Source: an uncultured Planctomycetaceae bacterium
GTDB taxonomy: Bacteria > Planctomycetota > Planctomycetia > Pirellulales > Lacipirellulaceae
Length of the DNA stretch: 7,433 nucleotides
NCBI GenBank assembly: GCA_937860165.1
Contig: CALMBE010000392.1
Coordinates: 1-7,433, forward strand
Reading direction: 5' to 3'
The position numbers and the translations under genes were made by a program. Below are positions 4,929 through 7,433 of the stretch, in pieces (position 1 is the stretch's first letter; each line of letters opens with the position of its first letter). The notes under the pieces were generated by a model. It searched no databases, was not told where the DNA came from, and was given only the letters and a program-made list of their open reading frames with translations.

Positions 4929-5144
4929 ATGAGTCAGCAAATCGCATTTGACGATGTTCTAGACGCAGTTGAAAAACTCGATGCCGAGGGCCAAGCGGAA
5001 TTAGCGGCAATCCTAAGCCGCCGTCTTGCTGAACGCGGGCGTGAGCGGGTGGCGGATACGGTGGAACAATCTCGTCGCGAACTCTCCGCTGGACAGTGTC
5101 AACCCGTGACAGCGGCGGAGTTGGTGCGCGAGGCCCAGTCGTGA
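4929..5144 (+). CDS. Antitoxin of a type II toxin-antitoxin pair
   Basis: A small protein of 71 residues. I start it at the ATG at 4929 because a perfect GGAGG lies 5 bases upstream; a GTG at 4917 would sit on top of that site. Residues 1-40 (MSQQIAFDDVLDAVEKLDAE and on to LAERGR) are predicted helical and probably form the dimer/DNA-binding part. Residues 41-71 are charged and end with the pattern RELSAGQCQPVTAAELVREA, which recurs in antitoxins found beside RelE/YafQ-type toxins in planctomycetes and cyanobacteria; it would be the flexible toxin-wrapping tail. The stop overlaps the toxin start by 4 bases, which implies translational coupling with antitoxin first. As usual for the class, the antitoxin-toxin complex would be expected to repress its own promoter. 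The specific antitoxin family name is uncertain. Confidence 0.75.
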   Translation: MSQQIAFDDVLDAVEKLDAEGQAELAAILSRRLAERGRERVADTVEQSRRELSAGQCQPVTAAELVREAQS

Positions 5145-5422
5145 GACGTACTCTACTGCGGTCGCCTGCGTTTGGGCGCGACCTTCGTAAGTGGCTGAAG
5201 TCGCACCCCGAATCGGCAGCATCCATCCTGGCTACTCTCGATCAATTGTCCACCGACGTAACGCATCCGTCATTGAGGGCACACAAGCTGCGCGGAGCGT
5301 TAACTGGTTGTTGGGCTTGCAGCGCCGAATACGATTTGCGTGTTGTGTATGAGTACACACAACATGAGGGATCAGAAGCAATCCTCTTGCTGGCCTTGGG
5401 AACGCACGATGAGGTTTACTGA
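5141..5422 (+). CDS. RelE/YafQ-family mRNA interferase toxin
   Basis: A protein of 93 residues, the normal size for the RelE/ParE superfamily. I place the start at the GTG of the GTGA overlap (5141) with the antitoxin stop; an upstream ATG at 5096 would add 15 unusual residues inside the antitoxin gene. The order of motifs fits the YafQ branch: an N-terminal helix pair (about 10-38), then HPSLRAHKLRGALTGCWAC (42-60), the Arg67 strand EYDLRVVYEY (63-72), and the final LALGTHDEVY (84-93). The His in GTHDEVY (His89) corresponds to the catalytic C-terminal His of YafQ. Such toxins cut mRNA on the ribosome and arrest growth when the labile antitoxin is lost. The core residues appear intact, so the pair may be active. 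The gene is convergent with atpC. Confidence 0.88.
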   Translation: MRRTLLRSPAFGRDLRKWLKSHPESAASILATLDQLSTDVTHPSLRAHKLRGALTGCWACSAEYDLRVVYEYTQHEGSEAILLLALGTHDEVY

Positions 5423-5491
5423 TTCCTACGCCGAAGCAAGCACTTTGCCTGCCTAGGGTCGAAAGATCGCAGACTCATTTAGGAGGTTCCC

Positions 5492-5509
5492 GGTACGCTG
5501 AAGCGTGCC
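5492..5509 (-). terminator. Small hairpin between the toxin gene and atpC
   Basis: GGTACGC (5492-5498) pairs with GCGTGCC (5503-5509) over 7 bp including one G-U pair, with loop TGAA. It lies 7 bases beyond the atpC stop in the convergent spacer. Neither side has a T-run, so it is at best a weak or Rho-assisted transcript end for the ATP synthase operon. Confidence 0.35.
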
Positions 5510-5516
5510 TCGCCGC

Positions 5517-5927
5517 TCACCTCACCCGTTGAGCAACGCGTAACTGAGCCCGGGCCTGTGAAATCAGTCGCCCTCGGATTGCCAGTTCTTCTTCACCCGA
5601 GGCTTTGCGACCGAGCGCGGTGGTGAGTTGCTCAGTGGCACTCGCGGCATCGACCTTGGCGGCGGGGATCGCGCGGTTGGTGAGTACGGACACGAGGTTG
5701 TCGGCGACTTGAACGAAACCACCATCGACATAATAGCGGGTTGACTCGCTGCCCGTTCGGAGGCGCAATTCGCCGTAACCGAGGCGGCCAATCATGGGAC
5801 TGTGCCCCCGCCCAACCCCCAATTCGCCGTCGAACAGTGGCAAGGCGACAAACTCCGCAACGGTATCGAGAACCGTTTCCTCGGGAGTGACAATGATGCA
5901 GCGGAGAGTGGTGGGGGTTTCTGTCAT
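5517..5927 (-). CDS. atpC: F-type ATP synthase epsilon subunit
   Basis: A 136-residue subunit of the F1 central stalk, which joins gamma to the c-ring and can restrain ATP hydrolysis. The N-terminal beta-sandwich shows the typical order: RCIIVTPEETVLDTVAEFV (9-27), then the signature FDGELGVGRGHSPMIGRL (32-49), then YYVDGGFVQVADN (65-77). Residues 88-136 form the alpha-helical hairpin (AKVDAASATEQLTTAL and EEELAIRGRLISQARAQLRVA), so this is a full two-domain epsilon. It follows atpD by 33 bp on the minus strand. That gap holds a 5-bp hairpin (GCCGC/GCGGC, 5946-5957), and no clear Shine-Dalgarno precedes the ATG, so translation may depend on coupling to atpD. It is the last gene of the operon as seen here. 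Confidence 0.95.
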   Translation of the reverse strand: MTETPTTLRCIIVTPEETVLDTVAEFVALPLFDGELGVGRGHSPMIGRLGYGELRLRTGSESTRYYVDGGFVQVADNLVSVLTNRAIPAAKVDAASATEQLTTALGRKASGEEELAIRGRLISQARAQLRVAQRVR

Positions 5928-5960
5928 GGGTGGTTATCGCGCTAAGCCGCAAGCGGCGGG

Positions 5961-7409
<1,449 letters not shown>

Positions 7410-7433
7410 TCAAAACTCCGGGCGATACAGGGA

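Overview
The window looks like chromosomal DNA of a planctomycete, most likely of the Pirellulales type. The reasons are moderate-to-high GC, a PEP-CTERM secreted protein, a large ammonium transporter with a long acidic periplasmic N-terminus, wide spacers filled with palindromes, and the wording of the PII, toxin-antitoxin and ATP synthase proteins. This placement is inference; no marker gene such as 16S rRNA is present.

Layout. Positions 1-145 hold the last codons of ftsY (signal recognition particle receptor) on the + strand. A convergent gene (168-959, -) encodes a secreted PEP-CTERM protein. A 667-bp spacer (960-1626) carries the promoter side of that gene and a long control region for amt. 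The control region has a near-consensus sigma-54 promoter (1437-1452), an 18-bp dyad just upstream of it, and two stem-loops in the mRNA leader. A nitrogen block follows: the ammonium transporter amt (1627-3390), a first PII protein (3505-3843) and a second, divergent PII protein (4430-4777). A hairpin separates amt from the first PII gene. A 586-bp non-coding spacer packed with inverted repeats separates the two PII genes. Next come a compact type II toxin-antitoxin pair (4929-5422) with its own consensus -10 box and, convergent to it, the last two genes of an F-type ATP synthase operon, atpD and atpC (7403 to 5517, -).

How the genes work together. Amt brings in ammonium (as NH3/NH4+). PII trimers sense ATP/ADP and 2-oxoglutarate, and GlnK-type members dock on Amt to close it when nitrogen is plentiful. 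The first PII keeps both T-loop tyrosines (Tyr46, Tyr51). The second lacks Tyr51 and has three extra residues in the nucleotide-binding B-loop, so the two probably divide the work. The sigma-54 site suggests expression under nitrogen limitation by an NtrC-like activator. The toxin-antitoxin pair and atpDC are functionally unrelated neighbours.

Nothing here is clearly a new multi-gene system. The least ordinary items are the divergent PII, the roughly 140-bp MITE/BIME-like palindromic element between the PII genes, and the structured amt leader.
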